Assembly: GCA_003439945.1 (NCBI GenBank)
Contig: QVRM01000439.1
Span: forward strand, 1 to 64,000
DNA from: Dermanyssus gallinae
Lineage: Eukaryota; Arthropoda; Arachnida; Mesostigmata; Dermanyssidae
Direction of reading: 5' to 3'
Length of the DNA stretch: 64,000 bases
Within the stretch, counting starts at the first letter, position 1, and each line of letters begins with the position of its first letter. Positions 25,871-57,250 of this stretch are shown here, piece after piece. The notes beneath the pieces are model-generated. The model made no database searches, had not been told where the DNA came from, and worked only from the letters and a program-made list of their open reading frames with translations. The position numbers and the translations under genes are program-made.

Positions 25871-26074
25871 CTGAAAGTAATAAAACGTCCGCTCATGATT
25901 GTACTAAGCTGATTTTGAACATTACGATGTTTTCTTTAGTCGCTTACGTCCTCTAGGTAGTCTGCGTAGGTTTTCACCAAGTTTTGGTGTACAGATCTGA
26001 CTGCAAGCGTCTTTCCAGCCCGCTGGGCACTTTTTCGCAGAACCTCGTATGCTGTTTCGGAAATTAGCGGCACA
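15142..26074 (-). CDS. ACSF2: ACSF2-like medium-chain acyl-CoA synthetase (11 exons, 5' end missing)
   Basis: ATP-dependent acyl-CoA ligase of the ANL (AMP-binding) superfamily. The family makes acyl-AMP and then acyl-CoA from medium-chain fatty acids; vertebrate ACSF2 is mitochondrial. Eleven exons join with matching phases at every junction: 25948-26074, 25574-25762, 24471-24643, 22968-23089, 22270-22350, 21409-21568, 19090-19252, 17976-18217, 17146-17315, 16255-16337, 15142-15276. They total 1645 nt, 547 residues plus stop. Visible motifs in order: P-loop TSGTTGKPKG across exons 4/5, YGTPTM in exon 7, adenylate-binding YGSTE in exon 8, YHSGD across exons 8/9, hinge [20 protein letters not shown] in exon 9, and the catalytic-lysine region PKTESGKIKK in exon 11. 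Human ACSF2 has 615 residues, so roughly 60 N-terminal residues (transit peptide) lie in unfound exon(s) above 26074. No frameshift or internal stop is present, so the gene looks functional. Confidence 0.93.
16255..16337 (-). CDS. ACSF2: ACSF2-like exon 10
   Basis: Acceptor TTCTCAG, donor GGACAG|GTAAGG; 83 nt. It encodes EEVAVWVKLKTGKQLSAEEL and RARCKGQ, matching the C-terminal EExxAxIRLKDG...CKGQ segment. A mariner-like terminal inverted repeat begins only about 26 bp upstream of its 5' edge, at 16363. Confidence 0.92.
16363..17002 (-). mobile_element. Mariner-like element relic, internally deleted
   Basis: Terminal inverted repeats about 28 bp long share AAAAAGTTCGTAGCAT (left 16363-16390, right inverted 16972-17002). 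Between them the minus strand encodes, near 16535-16726, YKFVMTNCRIKLREIAKEMG, resembling the N-terminal helix-turn-helix of mariner transposases. The span of about 640 bp is half a full mariner (about 1.3 kb) and there is no catalytic D,D domain, so it is a deleted copy. It sits in intron 9 of the ACSF2-like gene, ending about 26 bp from exon 10. Confidence 0.72.
17146..17315 (-). CDS. ACSF2: ACSF2-like exon 9 (hinge motif)
   Basis: Acceptor TTTTTAG, donor CGATTGG|GTAAGA; 170 nt. Encodes DEATMNADGHISITGRLKDM, then [20 protein letters not shown] and GVPDPRLG. The Asp completing WYHSGD and the GRLKD hinge mark the switch from N- to C-terminal ANL subdomain. Confidence 0.95.
17976..18217 (-). 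CDS. ACSF2: ACSF2-like exon 8
   Basis: Acceptor AAACACAG, donor TCCGG|GTAAGT; 242 nt. It begins EGYGSTEMSPLATF (adenylate-binding A5 motif, here YGSTE where many relatives have YGTTE), then GERGELCARGYNVFSGYLSQ and ends KNGWYHSG, the first half of the ATP-ribose-binding motif. Confidence 0.94.
19090..19252 (-). CDS. ACSF2: ACSF2-like exon 7
   Basis: Acceptor CTTGCAG, donor CTCTTG|GTGAGT; 163 nt. It encodes CTVVYGTPTMYIDMLSHVKW and GVVGGTMVPEQLVRRVKQTF. The YGTPTM motif is characteristic of ACSF2-type ligases. Intron 6 upstream is 2.16 kb and carries a tRNA-derived SINE. Confidence 0.92.
20705..20965 (+). repeat. tRNA-derived SINE copy A (ACSF2 intron 6)
   Basis: The head has an A-box-like GTGGTCTAGGGG (20721-20732) and a B-box-like GGTTCTATCCC (20775-20785) at tRNA-like spacing, followed by an unrelated body whose block near 20850-20930 recurs at 12750-12880. 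It is not an intact tRNA gene because the acceptor and anticodon arms do not fold convincingly. The 3' side carries GGGACGGAGGATGGTCTAG, which recurs near 52592. Confidence 0.6.
21409..21568 (-). CDS. ACSF2: ACSF2-like exon 6
   Basis: Acceptor CTACTAG, donor GACTGCAG|GTAAGT; 160 nt. It encodes LRESDAILLNVPLVHIFGCV followed by LGTLAATIQAANIVLPAPRF and AMQAIEDC, matching the family's PLYHxxGxxxGTxxxxxxGAxxVLxxPxF segment. Confidence 0.92.
22270..22350 (-). CDS. ACSF2: ACSF2-like exon 5 (P-loop)
   Basis: Short 81-nt exon between CTGCAG and GCCG|GTAAGT. It encodes TTGKPKGVVLTHHNLVNNAY and TFGIRA, the diagnostic AMP-binding signature shared by ANL ligases. The split glycine codons at both ends join neatly with exons 4 and 6. 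Confidence 0.93.
22968..23089 (-). CDS. ACSF2: ACSF2-like exon 4
   Basis: Acceptor TTTTCAG, donor TCTG|GTCAGC; 122 nt. It encodes GTTLIADIVENG and ends in ASIQFTSG, the start of the ATP-binding P-loop, which is completed by the first codons of the next exon (SG|TTGKPKG). A foldback repeat begins about 50 bp upstream of its acceptor. Confidence 0.92.
23143..24123. repeat. Large imperfect inverted repeat (foldback), ACSF2 intron 3
   Basis: The left arm (about 23143-23716) matches the reverse complement of the right arm (about 23741-24123). Matched blocks include TCTTGTTTCGG and ATTTGTGACACTGGTG, GCAATTGCGAGA, CGGTCGTTTAGAAGAGAAT, ACGCTCAAAACTA and CATGACGAT at the centre, with a loop of about 24 bp. 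The left arm holds about 190 bp not paired in the right. A foldback or snap-back MITE, or two head-to-head copies of one short transposon, would explain it; no transposase is encoded. Confidence 0.85.
24124..24453. repeat. (TTTATA)n hexanucleotide tract
   Basis: About 330 bp of TTTATA repeats with occasional length variants (TTTTATA, TTTA). It begins at the end of the foldback and stops a dozen bases from the exon 3 donor, so together they make up almost all of ACSF2 intron 3. Confidence 0.95.
24471..24643 (-). CDS. ACSF2: ACSF2-like exon 3
   Basis: Acceptor TGCACAG, donor CC|GTAAGT; 173 nt. It encodes SRCSALVLGHPAYSPTDPYL followed by TVLRLAPEIN and LRLTNLPYLRRVI, aligning with the family region GCKALVFP...ICPEVEN...LPDLTTVI. 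This exon fills the gap between exons 2 and 4 with the correct phases. The donor is only about a dozen bases from a 330-bp (TTTATA)n tract. Confidence 0.9.
24761..24905 (+). repeat. SINE copy (family B), ACSF2 intron 2
   Basis: B-box GGGTTCGAGCCCC at 24802-24814, then a tail shared with copies at 52.1, 52.8 and 53.7 kb: TTGTATTTGT, a GGTCCGTCTATGAAGCAACG-type block, and GAACGTTAAAT-TTGGCTGAG. This is a tRNA-derived SINE inserted antisense to the gene. Confidence 0.7.
25574..25762 (-). CDS. ACSF2: ACSF2-like exon 2
   Basis: Phase 0 at both ends, 63 residues. It encodes IDALSAGLLSLG then GIMSPNVYEWAVVQFACAKI and VNINPALQPSELEHALNL, matching the A2/A3 core of ACSF2 (GxxxPNxxxW, VxVNPAxQxxELE). 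Acceptor TTGCAG, donor CTG|GTATAA. Confidence 0.92.
25948..26074 (-). CDS. ACSF2: ACSF2-like exon 1 of those seen
   Basis: Acceptor AG at 26076-26075; the exon begins with the last base of a split codon and ends in GAC before donor GTAAGC. It encodes VPLISETAYEVL and on to TYADYLED, the N-terminal helix of the AMP-binding domain. A true first exon with ATG and mitochondrial leader must lie upstream (higher coordinates). Only a 185-bp intron with an (AT)n tract separates it from the next exon. Confidence 0.85.
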
Positions 26075-26172
26075 CTGCCTTTACAATGCCAATAACTTTT
26101 GTCCCGAATGCTGCTGCAAGATCAAATGTATCACACATATTAACGAACGCAATTAGCACTAAGTTGTTTGCA

Positions 26173-26292
<120 letters not shown>

Positions 26293-26299
26293 CTATATA

Positions 26300-29195
26300 T
26301 ATACTACTAATTTTAACTCACGCACACCTGGGGCGATTAGAGGCCAACGTAATTCTCAGGCGCATAAGGATCTGGTAGAGGACCTCCTTAAAAAGAGGTC
26401 TCTCCTGGATTCCAACCTTGACGGATCTGAGCTTCCTGAGCCTAGTCGGCCTCGATACTCTGAATCAGATGGCCCCTATAATCCATCCCAAAAATATATT
26501 ATTATATCTAAAATACAAGCCCTCACAAACACATTTCCTAAACGCAACATAATTTCAACAGACCTTACTCATCTGTCAAATATAATTTGCTCAGGTGAGG
26601 ATCACACTATCGCCTTAAACGAATTTCTGAACAAACATTTTACACACACTGTCCGACGTCGTGCCTTTAGAGAAACACCTTCGACTGAAGCGCGAGTATC
26701 TAAAAGGCAACAACGACGTCAAGACTACGCAACCACTCAAAAACTTTTTGGCCAAAACCGATCCAAATGCGCTTATGAGGTGCTGGACGGCAAACACACC
26801 ATACACAACATGCAGGCCACCGAGGTTGTAGAACACTGGGCCAACACGACGACACAACCACCCCCTGAACCACTCCCTTGCCCCGTATACACTCCCAACT
26901 CTGATCTCTTTGAGGTTTCCCTCCCTATCTCCCTAAAGGAAACCCACGTAGCTCTCCGCGGACCTTCTAAAGCACTAGGCTTGGACGGGATTTGTCTTTC
27001 GTCCCTCCGTAAACTCCCGTTAGAAGTAGTCTGTTGTATTCTTAACATACTATTAATTAGCGATATTGCCTCAGCCCATGAAACTGCTCGCTTAGCGTTC
27101 ATCCCTAAAATTAACAATGCCACATCCCCAAGCGATTTGCGACCCCTATCTTTTAGTTCATACTTACAACGAACGCTTAACAAAATTCTCTCTAGACGCC
27201 TCCAGAACTCTATTAAGCTTCTCCCAATCCAGCGAGCGTTTCTCCCCTATAATGGTACCTTCGAGAATCTTGCGGTTCTGGATGGTATCCTTAACGATGC
27301 CAAGTCTGCAGGACGTGAGCTCAGACTCGCCTCAATCGACCTCCGTAAGGCGTTCGACATGGTGAGTCATGACTCCGTCCTGTGGTCACTCCGGACTCGC
27401 GGATACCCGGAGGTATTCATTAACTATATCGAACGCTTGTACCTCTCATCTAAAACTCTCATAGAATTTGGACAAGAGTGTCGCACATTTCGGCCAACTA
27501 GGGGTGTTAGACAGGAAGATCCTCTGTCCCCCCTCTTATTTAATCTAGTTCTCAACGACATTCTTTCAAAATTAGACAAAACTAATATCGGGTACCAACT
27601 TACTGATGACTTCCGCCTTATGGGCTTAGCCTTTGCGGATGATCTCATCCTCCTAGCCTCCACGAAATCCACTCTCCAACGGCTCCTTAATATTGCGGAC
27701 CCACTTTTGAAATCCCGAGGCCTTGAAATTAATACTAATAAAAGCTTTACTATCTCCCACCTATTCAATAGGAAGGAAGGTAAAGGTTTTATCAATACCG
27801 TACCAGAATTTAATGTTGGAGATCGGCAATTGCCAGCTAAAGGTATGAGCGATCGATGGAGATATCTTGGAGTCGACTTTGACAGCAATGGCAGAGTTGA
27901 CTCCACCAGGGATATACTCCTTAATTTACTCAACAGACTCACGATAGCTCCCCTTAAACCCCACCAAAGACTCATATTTTTGAAAGACTTTCTCATTCCC
28001 CGTCTCCTATATAAACTGGTCTCCGGTCCCAGACTATCTTACGCACTCCTTAGTGACCTAGATAAAGAGATCAAAAAGGTTGTTAAGTCGAAATGGCTTT
28101 AGCTCGAAAACTCGGTGCCGAACGCCTACCTGTACACGCACACAGCACACAGCGGTCTGGACATCCCCTGCCTCCAAACATTCATTCAAAAACTCCGCCT
28201 CTCCCGCCTGACAGCACTACAACACTCCACGCACCTTGGGGTCCAATGGATGCTAACCACCGAGCACTTTAAAAAAGACCTTGCGAAAACAAGACTTCTT
28301 TGCGAGCGCTTGGGAACCTCCATTGAGACCGCTACACAAGAGACCGACTACTGGTCTCAACAACTACAGAACACGTTCGATGGGGCACATTTTAAAAAAA
28401 GCACACGAAACGTCCTTTGTACATTACTGGATTAAAGGTATGCCCTACCTATCTGGTAAGGAGTATTTAAACTTACTAAAGCTCAGGATCAACGCACTAC
28501 CAACGCGTGCCAGGTTGGCCAGGGGACGCCCGGGCTACAACAAACGTTGTAGGCACGGGTGTCATGCGCCTGAGACGTTGGCTCATGTCGCTCAGATGTG
28601 CGATACAACACACAAACAAACCATAAAGAGATATGACGACGTCTGTGATCGCGTGGCGCGTCTTCTCCGCGAAAGGGGTCATGAGGTGGTTCGTGAGCGA
28701 GTATTCCGTCGACCGGGCGCACCGGGTCTAAAGCCCGACCTCGTAATAACAACACCTACCGAGGTCTGGGTTTTAGATGCCGAGGTTTGCGGGACCTGGC
28801 AAAAGCACGGCAAGACAAGATCGCCAAATATGACGTCGAGTTCCTAAGAGCGGCGCTCCCCGACCCGCAAAAACCTCGCAGATTCGGATCCATCACTATC
28901 TCTATGAGTGGTGTATGGGACTCCGAATCTGCGAGGACGCTCTTGGGGCTCGGCGTCACGAAGAGGAATCTTATGGATCTCACCGTTTTAACTTTGCAAG
29001 GAACCTTGAGGATATACCGCTCGCACCGGGTCCATAAGAGCGGGGGCTACCATCAAGCAAGGATACGGACAACTGACTCTTAACTTCACGTGACATCTTT
29101 TTACCACCATTTTTATTAAGGCGAGCACTGCCGAGTGTGCAAACGTATTGTAAATGATTAATAAATCATCACAATATTTTCTATATATATAGTTT
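26300..29195 (+). mobile_element. R2-type LINE with restriction-like endonuclease, 5'-truncated, 3 lesions
   Basis: A nearly complete RT open frame runs to an in-frame TAG at 28100-28102. It begins PGAIRGQR and includes ALGLDGICLSSLRKL, RPLSFSSYLQRTLNKILSRR, LASIDLRKAFDMVSHDS, RGVRQEDPLSPLLFNL and the catalytic AFADDLILL. Beyond the stop the same frame continues (NAYLYTHTAHSGLDIPCLQT). A frameshift in a run of A near 28394 leads to NALPTRARLARGRPGYNKRC with a C/C/H/C knuckle (CRHGCHAPETLAHVAQMC) and the endonuclease core KPDLVI...VWVLDAE. A second shift near 28790-28810 leads to DKIAKYDVEFLRAALPD and VTLQGTLRIYRSH. These features define the R2/R4 group. The apparent start inside (TA)n is an artefact; the element is 5'-truncated. 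The plain 3' end runs into TATATATATAG at about 29183-29193. Confidence 0.88.
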
Positions 29196-29479
29196 TTACC
29201 TTAGTCTACAGACATATGCACTAGCAATTAAAGTTTTATCTGAGTTAGATTTTATCAGACCAGGGGCGTTAGTACCTAGCTCTAGCAACGCATCTATAAG
29301 ATCTAATCATATAAACGCTTATAATGAGCACATACGTTCTGCAACGCTACTAAACATTCGAACATTAGGGGATTTGCGTAAGTTAGGCCACATCAAAATA
29401 AACGTCAAAAGACAGAACCGGTACATTCGTGAAAACTGCCATGGTAAGTAGTGCGCTGAATGTTTTTAGACAAAACTAC

Positions 29480-29537
29480 ATCGCTACGGTCGTGGACTCC
29501 TCTGGGTTCGAAACTTCGACTCCACAACCGTAGCGAT
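29480..29537. repeat. Short hairpin with 20-bp arms
   Basis: Arms 29480-29499 and 29518-29537 pair except at two or three positions (shared core ATCGCTACGGT-GTGGA). The loop contains GGGTTCGAAACTTC, reminiscent of a tRNA B-box. Possibly a SINE fragment. Confidence 0.6.
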
Positions 29538-29929
29538 TTATTTATACAGTGCTGTACAATACAAACAGGCCTTTATTAGTGGGATTATTACAATCGCAAC
29601 ATTTGCAAAGTACGCAAGGAGAGCAAATCATCCATTTGCTCTGTTTGAGACGTCTGAAGTGAGCTCACAAGTTGTCCGCTTTGCATATTGTTATCGCGGA
29701 CAGCGAGTATTGTTTATGCAATACCTAGTTCACACAGCAGTCTTACACATTTAGATATCAGCAAGGGCATGTTCGTCTTTGATATTGGGCAATGTCATGG
29801 ACTGGTTTGCAGTATAAACGCCTACCCACAATGTACTCTCATGAACAGATTTACATAAACACTAGGCTTCTTAATAAGAAAGCAGTGCCAATTGGATAAA
29901 TAGTTGATTGGAAAAGTCTGGTAATGGGG

Positions 29930-30600
29930 TGATATGTATTCCTTAGCTACAGTTAGGTTCTACCACAGGAATTGGTGTACCGTTAACAACGTAGGCTGGA
30001 CAGGTGTTATCAGAAAAGAGTGCGGCACATTCTGAATCAGAAAGTGACATCTAGCCTGTGATCATTATCAGGCCCATTTAGTAGAACATACATTTTCATG
30101 CTTGTAAGTTACCCCTTTGAGCATTACTGGCGTGTAGTTTAATTGAAATATTTTAAACATGACTGGCCCTAGGTAAGAGTCGCGTGGAACACCTGAGAGA
30201 CAAAAAAACTAAGGGCTTAGTGTTTTGTCTATTTTTAAAATAGCGGTTAAACAAATAGACGTGAATTCATTAGACTGACTTACCACCCAGTTCAATACCT
30301 CGCAATTTATCTAACAAAATGATTGTGCTTAGTGCATTCAAAAGCTTTATCCAAATAAATGCAAAGAAAGTGCTTACGATTATCAGCAGGATCGACTAAC
30401 CATGGGCTACTGCAGTTTATTGTGCGCAGGCGTCTGATGAATCCATTTCGATAGATGTCTAATCTGTCAAGTGCAAGCAACTGGTTTTCGAAGCTATTTT
30501 TATGACATTTAAATTTGAGAAGTTACTTTTACGCAGTAAATTTTAAATAGGTGTGCAATCCGCAAAGGAAAGACGCAAAATATTCCCAATGAAAGTGGTT
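29930..30600 (-). mobile_element. CR1-like LINE relic (RT palm), heavily decayed
   Basis: The minus strand reads FLCIYLDKAFECTKHNHFVR (compare YLDLSKAFDTVNHDIL) near 30295-30370, then LSGVPRDSYLGPVMFKIFQL (compare GVPQGSxLGPLLF) near 30125-30195, with stops and shifts between them. This is enough to call an RT relic, not its exact borders. Confidence 0.55.
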
Positions 30601-31269
30601 AACCAAGTGCTTTCCAAATACTCGTACAGGGCATGCTATGCTACACTAGGCGACAGGCCCGTAGTTCTCAGTGCGACCTCCCTCATGCCATTTTAATACC
30701 GTCGTAACACAAAAAGTAATTGCAGTGGAACTCTCCCATCCCCAGCGTATAAAACATAGACGTAAATCCGTCGTGTGTAGCTATTCTTGTGCTATAACGA
30801 TTCGATATTTGAGTAATCCGGCAAAGACTAATGGGAAATATTCGGCAGGTGTATTTACTTTTTCGAATATTTCGAAACGAAATCTTCATCTACTTAAACT
30901 GAGAGCATATATCAAGGTCTCCTTAGCCGTTTGTTTACATAATAGAAAAACGGGCACGAGTCGGTAAAGCAGTCTGGACGCTTCTGGTATTCGTAAACTA
31001 GTAGTAAGAAGCTTTTTGTAGCGTAGATGTCGGGCGATCTGTACGGCTCTCGATCTGGCCGCTTCACCCTCAAACCTATCGAAAGGGTACTCCGTCACGC
31101 GGACGTGAACTCCGCCACGGCGTCACGCAAGACGCGCTCCCTCATTCATATAACTTGACGTACGTAACGCTTTTAACACAGATAACTGATTGGTAATACT
31201 TGAGACATCGCCTACATGCACCGGAACTTATATGCATTTTTAGACAACCTCTCTGATTTGATAGTTCGA

Positions 31270-31560
31270 GGTGAATGAAAAAGCGTCAGCTACAGCTCGC
31301 TTCACAGAAGACTATGGCAATTTTCCTCACAGGCCGGAAGAAGACTCATCAAATCAACCTGCGACTTACAGAACATCCCTTTAAAATGAAGAAACACGCA
31401 TGCCAACTGGGCGTGATTATCGACAAGGTCGTAACTAAGACCGCGCATATTGTCCACGTCTTATGTAAGGTTGCCAAGCTATCTTGCGAACTATCGTTCT
31501 ATCGATCTGAGGGGGGGGGGGGGGGGTGCGCGTCTGGCGTGCATACAGAACGGCAAACGC
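31270..31560 (+). mobile_element. R1-like LINE fragment
   Basis: Frame encodes LASQKTMAIFLTGRKKTHQI and CQLGVIIDKVV, matching the LAPxKTExVLLTGRKK...YLGVxIDxxL segment after the RT active site of R1/jockey-group elements. It ends at or near a 16-G run (31511-31526). Confidence 0.6.
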
Positions 31561-33058
31561 GGAGGCCGCGGTTGTACTGGCGCGTCTCCTGTATGGGAAC
31601 CATTGGCTGGCTAGCTAGCGGAGCATGTGTTACTACAACGGGAACCTGGGCTTCAGCCAGGCTCGGGCGGCTATTTTTGCAAGGTGGGCGCAGGCATGGG
31701 CCGCCTCGCACGCGGGGACTGCCTCGACGCCTAAATGTGCGCCCTGATATTGGACCTTCACTTGTGGTATGCTGCCGTCGGCTAAGAATTGCTAACTTAT
31801 CACACTACGCAAGTTTCGTTTGCGTTACGGCCAATTCCAGGCATACGTAGTGCGGATCGGGAAATTGCTAATGGACTTCTGCGCCTTCTATGTATCGGGC
31901 GTCGCGGATGGGGTCGAACATACTGGTTCCGGGTGCTCGGCCCTCTCAGCTTGTCCCCGATCATCGTCCTTTGCTCTTGCTGGTCGCGAAACATAGACTA
32001 TCCTCTCTCACATGATGATCGACCACCTCACATGGCTTGACGGTGTCCACTCGATGCTCTCTCTACTAAAGGTCGAGACGAGGAATGCTCCAACCCAGTC
32101 TTCGCGAAATGAGTCTCGCCACACTTTTTCGATACTCCCGTGGTCTCGAAGTACTACTGCTAACGCACGCTTGGGAGGAGTGGGGCGGGTAGTGGTTTGG
32201 TGAGTGCAAGCCTCACACGAAGGGTAATGATGGTTGCCATAGTTCCCAGATTCCAATAAACAAAAAAGAAAACAGCCGTAACACCAGCTAGAAACTCTTC
32301 TTTAATATTAGTTAGTGTAAGGAAGAACGACACCAAGGTCAACGTTACAATGATCATTTTTATCTGTGTGGTTACAGGCTTACTATGGCTGCACAATTAT
32401 GCCGTCTTAAGCCGTAGCTGTAGGAAAGCAGTAGCGTAAACAAATGTTCCAATAACCTAGAGCGGCTAACAAAAAGACATTTTAATGAGCATACATGTCA
32501 CCTTGCACATGTTATCTGTGTAAGGTGCTGACTTCAATACACACGTAAAACGTAATTGCCAGCACAAAGCCAGCACATTTTTCATAAATATATTGTGTAC
32601 ACTAGCAGAAAACAGTATGAATCAATACTGAACAGTCTGAATCAGCTCCTTCTAATACCCGTTCTACTAAGACATAATGTACAATCACTGTAGAGAAATC
32701 TGACGGGTTATCTTGTGATATTGACTGCAAACCAGGGCATCGGTTTAGAACGCACTATGCGGTAATAGTCGTGCACGATTTTGCCTAGTGGGCACGTGTC
32801 GAGTGGCGTGCGATTTTAATGTTTTAAATATCTCCTAAATAGTAGGCGTTGAGTGATTCTTCCTCTACTGAGATCCTGCTCACATTCGCCTGCTCCTCCG
32901 ATACAAATGCGCGGTATAATTATGCTTCGGGTGATCTTAGCCTAATATTCAATGTTTCCGTCACCGGACTACTCAGCTTATTGCTGGTTATTGTCATTCG
33001 TCTTCCACGTAATCATTTACCGATTGCCCAGAGTTACTGAAGGCAACGTCTCGCTGTT
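31561..33058. other. No recognised gene
   Basis: The 31561-32210 part is richer in GC than its surroundings and has several overlapping short frames on both strands; none shows a motif I recognise. Some could be LINE C-terminal debris continuing from 31270-31560. From 32210 to 33058 the sequence is AT-rich with no feature. Confidence 0.4.
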
Positions 33059-33436
33059 TCAAGCTAGCATAATGATTAATCTCAATAACAACCCTTTTAA
33101 AAGTTCGTTTCGACGCGGGGCTCCGGTAGAAATTCGATAGCCAGCGTTATTGTTAAGTTTCATTGAGAGTCTAACGTTGTGTGAAAAGCTGGGGATATAT
33201 ATTTTGCTAAGTGGTATGATAAACAGAATATACAGGGTACGTGCCAGGCCCTGGTCTGCTTCGACCCAGTGCTCATAGCATATGGCAGCGTGCCCACTAC
33301 TTTTCTTTTTGAGCCATTTTATGAGGCTGCCCCGGGATAAGTCGGTGATGGCCATTGAATTGACAAAAGGACCACTGGCACCGGAAAGAAGATGAACCAG
33401 ATGATGAAATACTTGCCTCTCTGGCACATTTTCCAT
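33059..33436 (-). mobile_element. LINE fragment related to the 36.2-kb element
   Basis: Minus-strand frame contains CYEHWVEADQGLARTLYILF, close to VYYEHWVQSEPLLANHVCDF at about 36615-36670 on the plus strand. Both correspond to the GPDxxxxEHW region before the RT fingers. The fragment is short and broken. Confidence 0.5.
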
Positions 33437-34601
33437 ATTTTTTAGAAACCTTTAGTTAAAGTACATATGAAGCTTTCTCTCTACTCTCCGCAAGCAATTG
33501 AGTCTCCTTAACCTCATGCAACGCGCTCTTTCTTAGCGATCAGCTATTGTAATCTATGTTGGTCATGGAGTATTTCTGTTGCTATCAGCCTGTTGGGGTG
33601 CGCCCCGCCTCGACCGAGCGCAATGTGCGGCCATTGGCCCTGTACGAAGGTGATGTGCAAATTTCGTGCTGCCCTCATATTGTACGTGTCAAGAATGATA
33701 ACTAATACCGGGATCCACCCTCTGCACTGTGAGAATGAAAGGGGTGCTAAAATGTTTGTGCAAAGTGTAATAGTGAATTCAAACTTGCTGGGAATTATGG
33801 AGAACACACTAATAATGTATGGCTAAGACAAATTTGAAGTGCATGCTATTCTGGTCTTTCTTGTATTGACCTAAGTAGACTCGATTACTGAAACTTTATA
33901 TGCGCATGATTAAAAACGAAAAAAGATTGATTCATCGAAAACTGGTTGTTTTATACAGTCGTTTTGTTGTGACAACGTAGTGCCACGAGACACGAGTCGT
34001 TTTCTTTGTGAATCAGTTTAATTTGTAGATCTGACCTACGACTTGGAACAGGTAAAATTATGCACATCTCTTTTACATAAAAAGATTGTTATTGAAGCAC
34101 TCGCAACTGAACTATAATGACGGGTATTGGCTTAGTCTAGGTAACAGTTCCAGGTAGTCATTGAACATGACGTCAAGCCCTAAGCTTCACACAAGATGTG
34201 CATACCATTGTTTTATTGACTAGATGTAATTTGTTTTTTTGTACTACTACGATCTAAGTGAATTTGCTTAGTTAGATGTATTAGCTTAGAAATAGTTAAA
34301 ACGTTCAAGCAGTGGCGCAGTTCAAGTTAATTGGGCATATGTGCAGCTGTCTCGTATCATTACTTTTTTCATTTGGTGATTTTCCGCTTCGTGGTGAGGC
34401 AAAAAGTTGACAATCCTGACACTTGGAATTACATGTCCGACTCGACGCTCTTTCAAAGCCATTCTCTTAGAACATGCATATATGAGGTATTTTATGCTAC
34501 TAAATACGTACATATTTATGTAGACTGACAGACTGACAAGCAGTTAGTAAGTTACTGTAACTAATACTCCTTATTGCATCAGAAACGTTTTTTGTTGCTA
34601 G

Positions 34602-57134
<22,533 letters not shown>

Positions 57135-57244
57135 TTAGAAGAAGGGTACAAATTGAACAATCTTATCAGGTCAAAAGTACATATTTACTTATACCACGTG
57201 GCTAACACAAAATGCAGAAATTGCATAAAACTGTTTTGTGAAGG

Positions 57245-57250
57245 AATAAA
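57245..57250 (+). terminator. Poly(A) signal of PDZ gene
   Basis: AATAAA 110 nt after the stop codon, in AT-rich sequence. It supports exon 6 being terminal. Confidence 0.6.
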
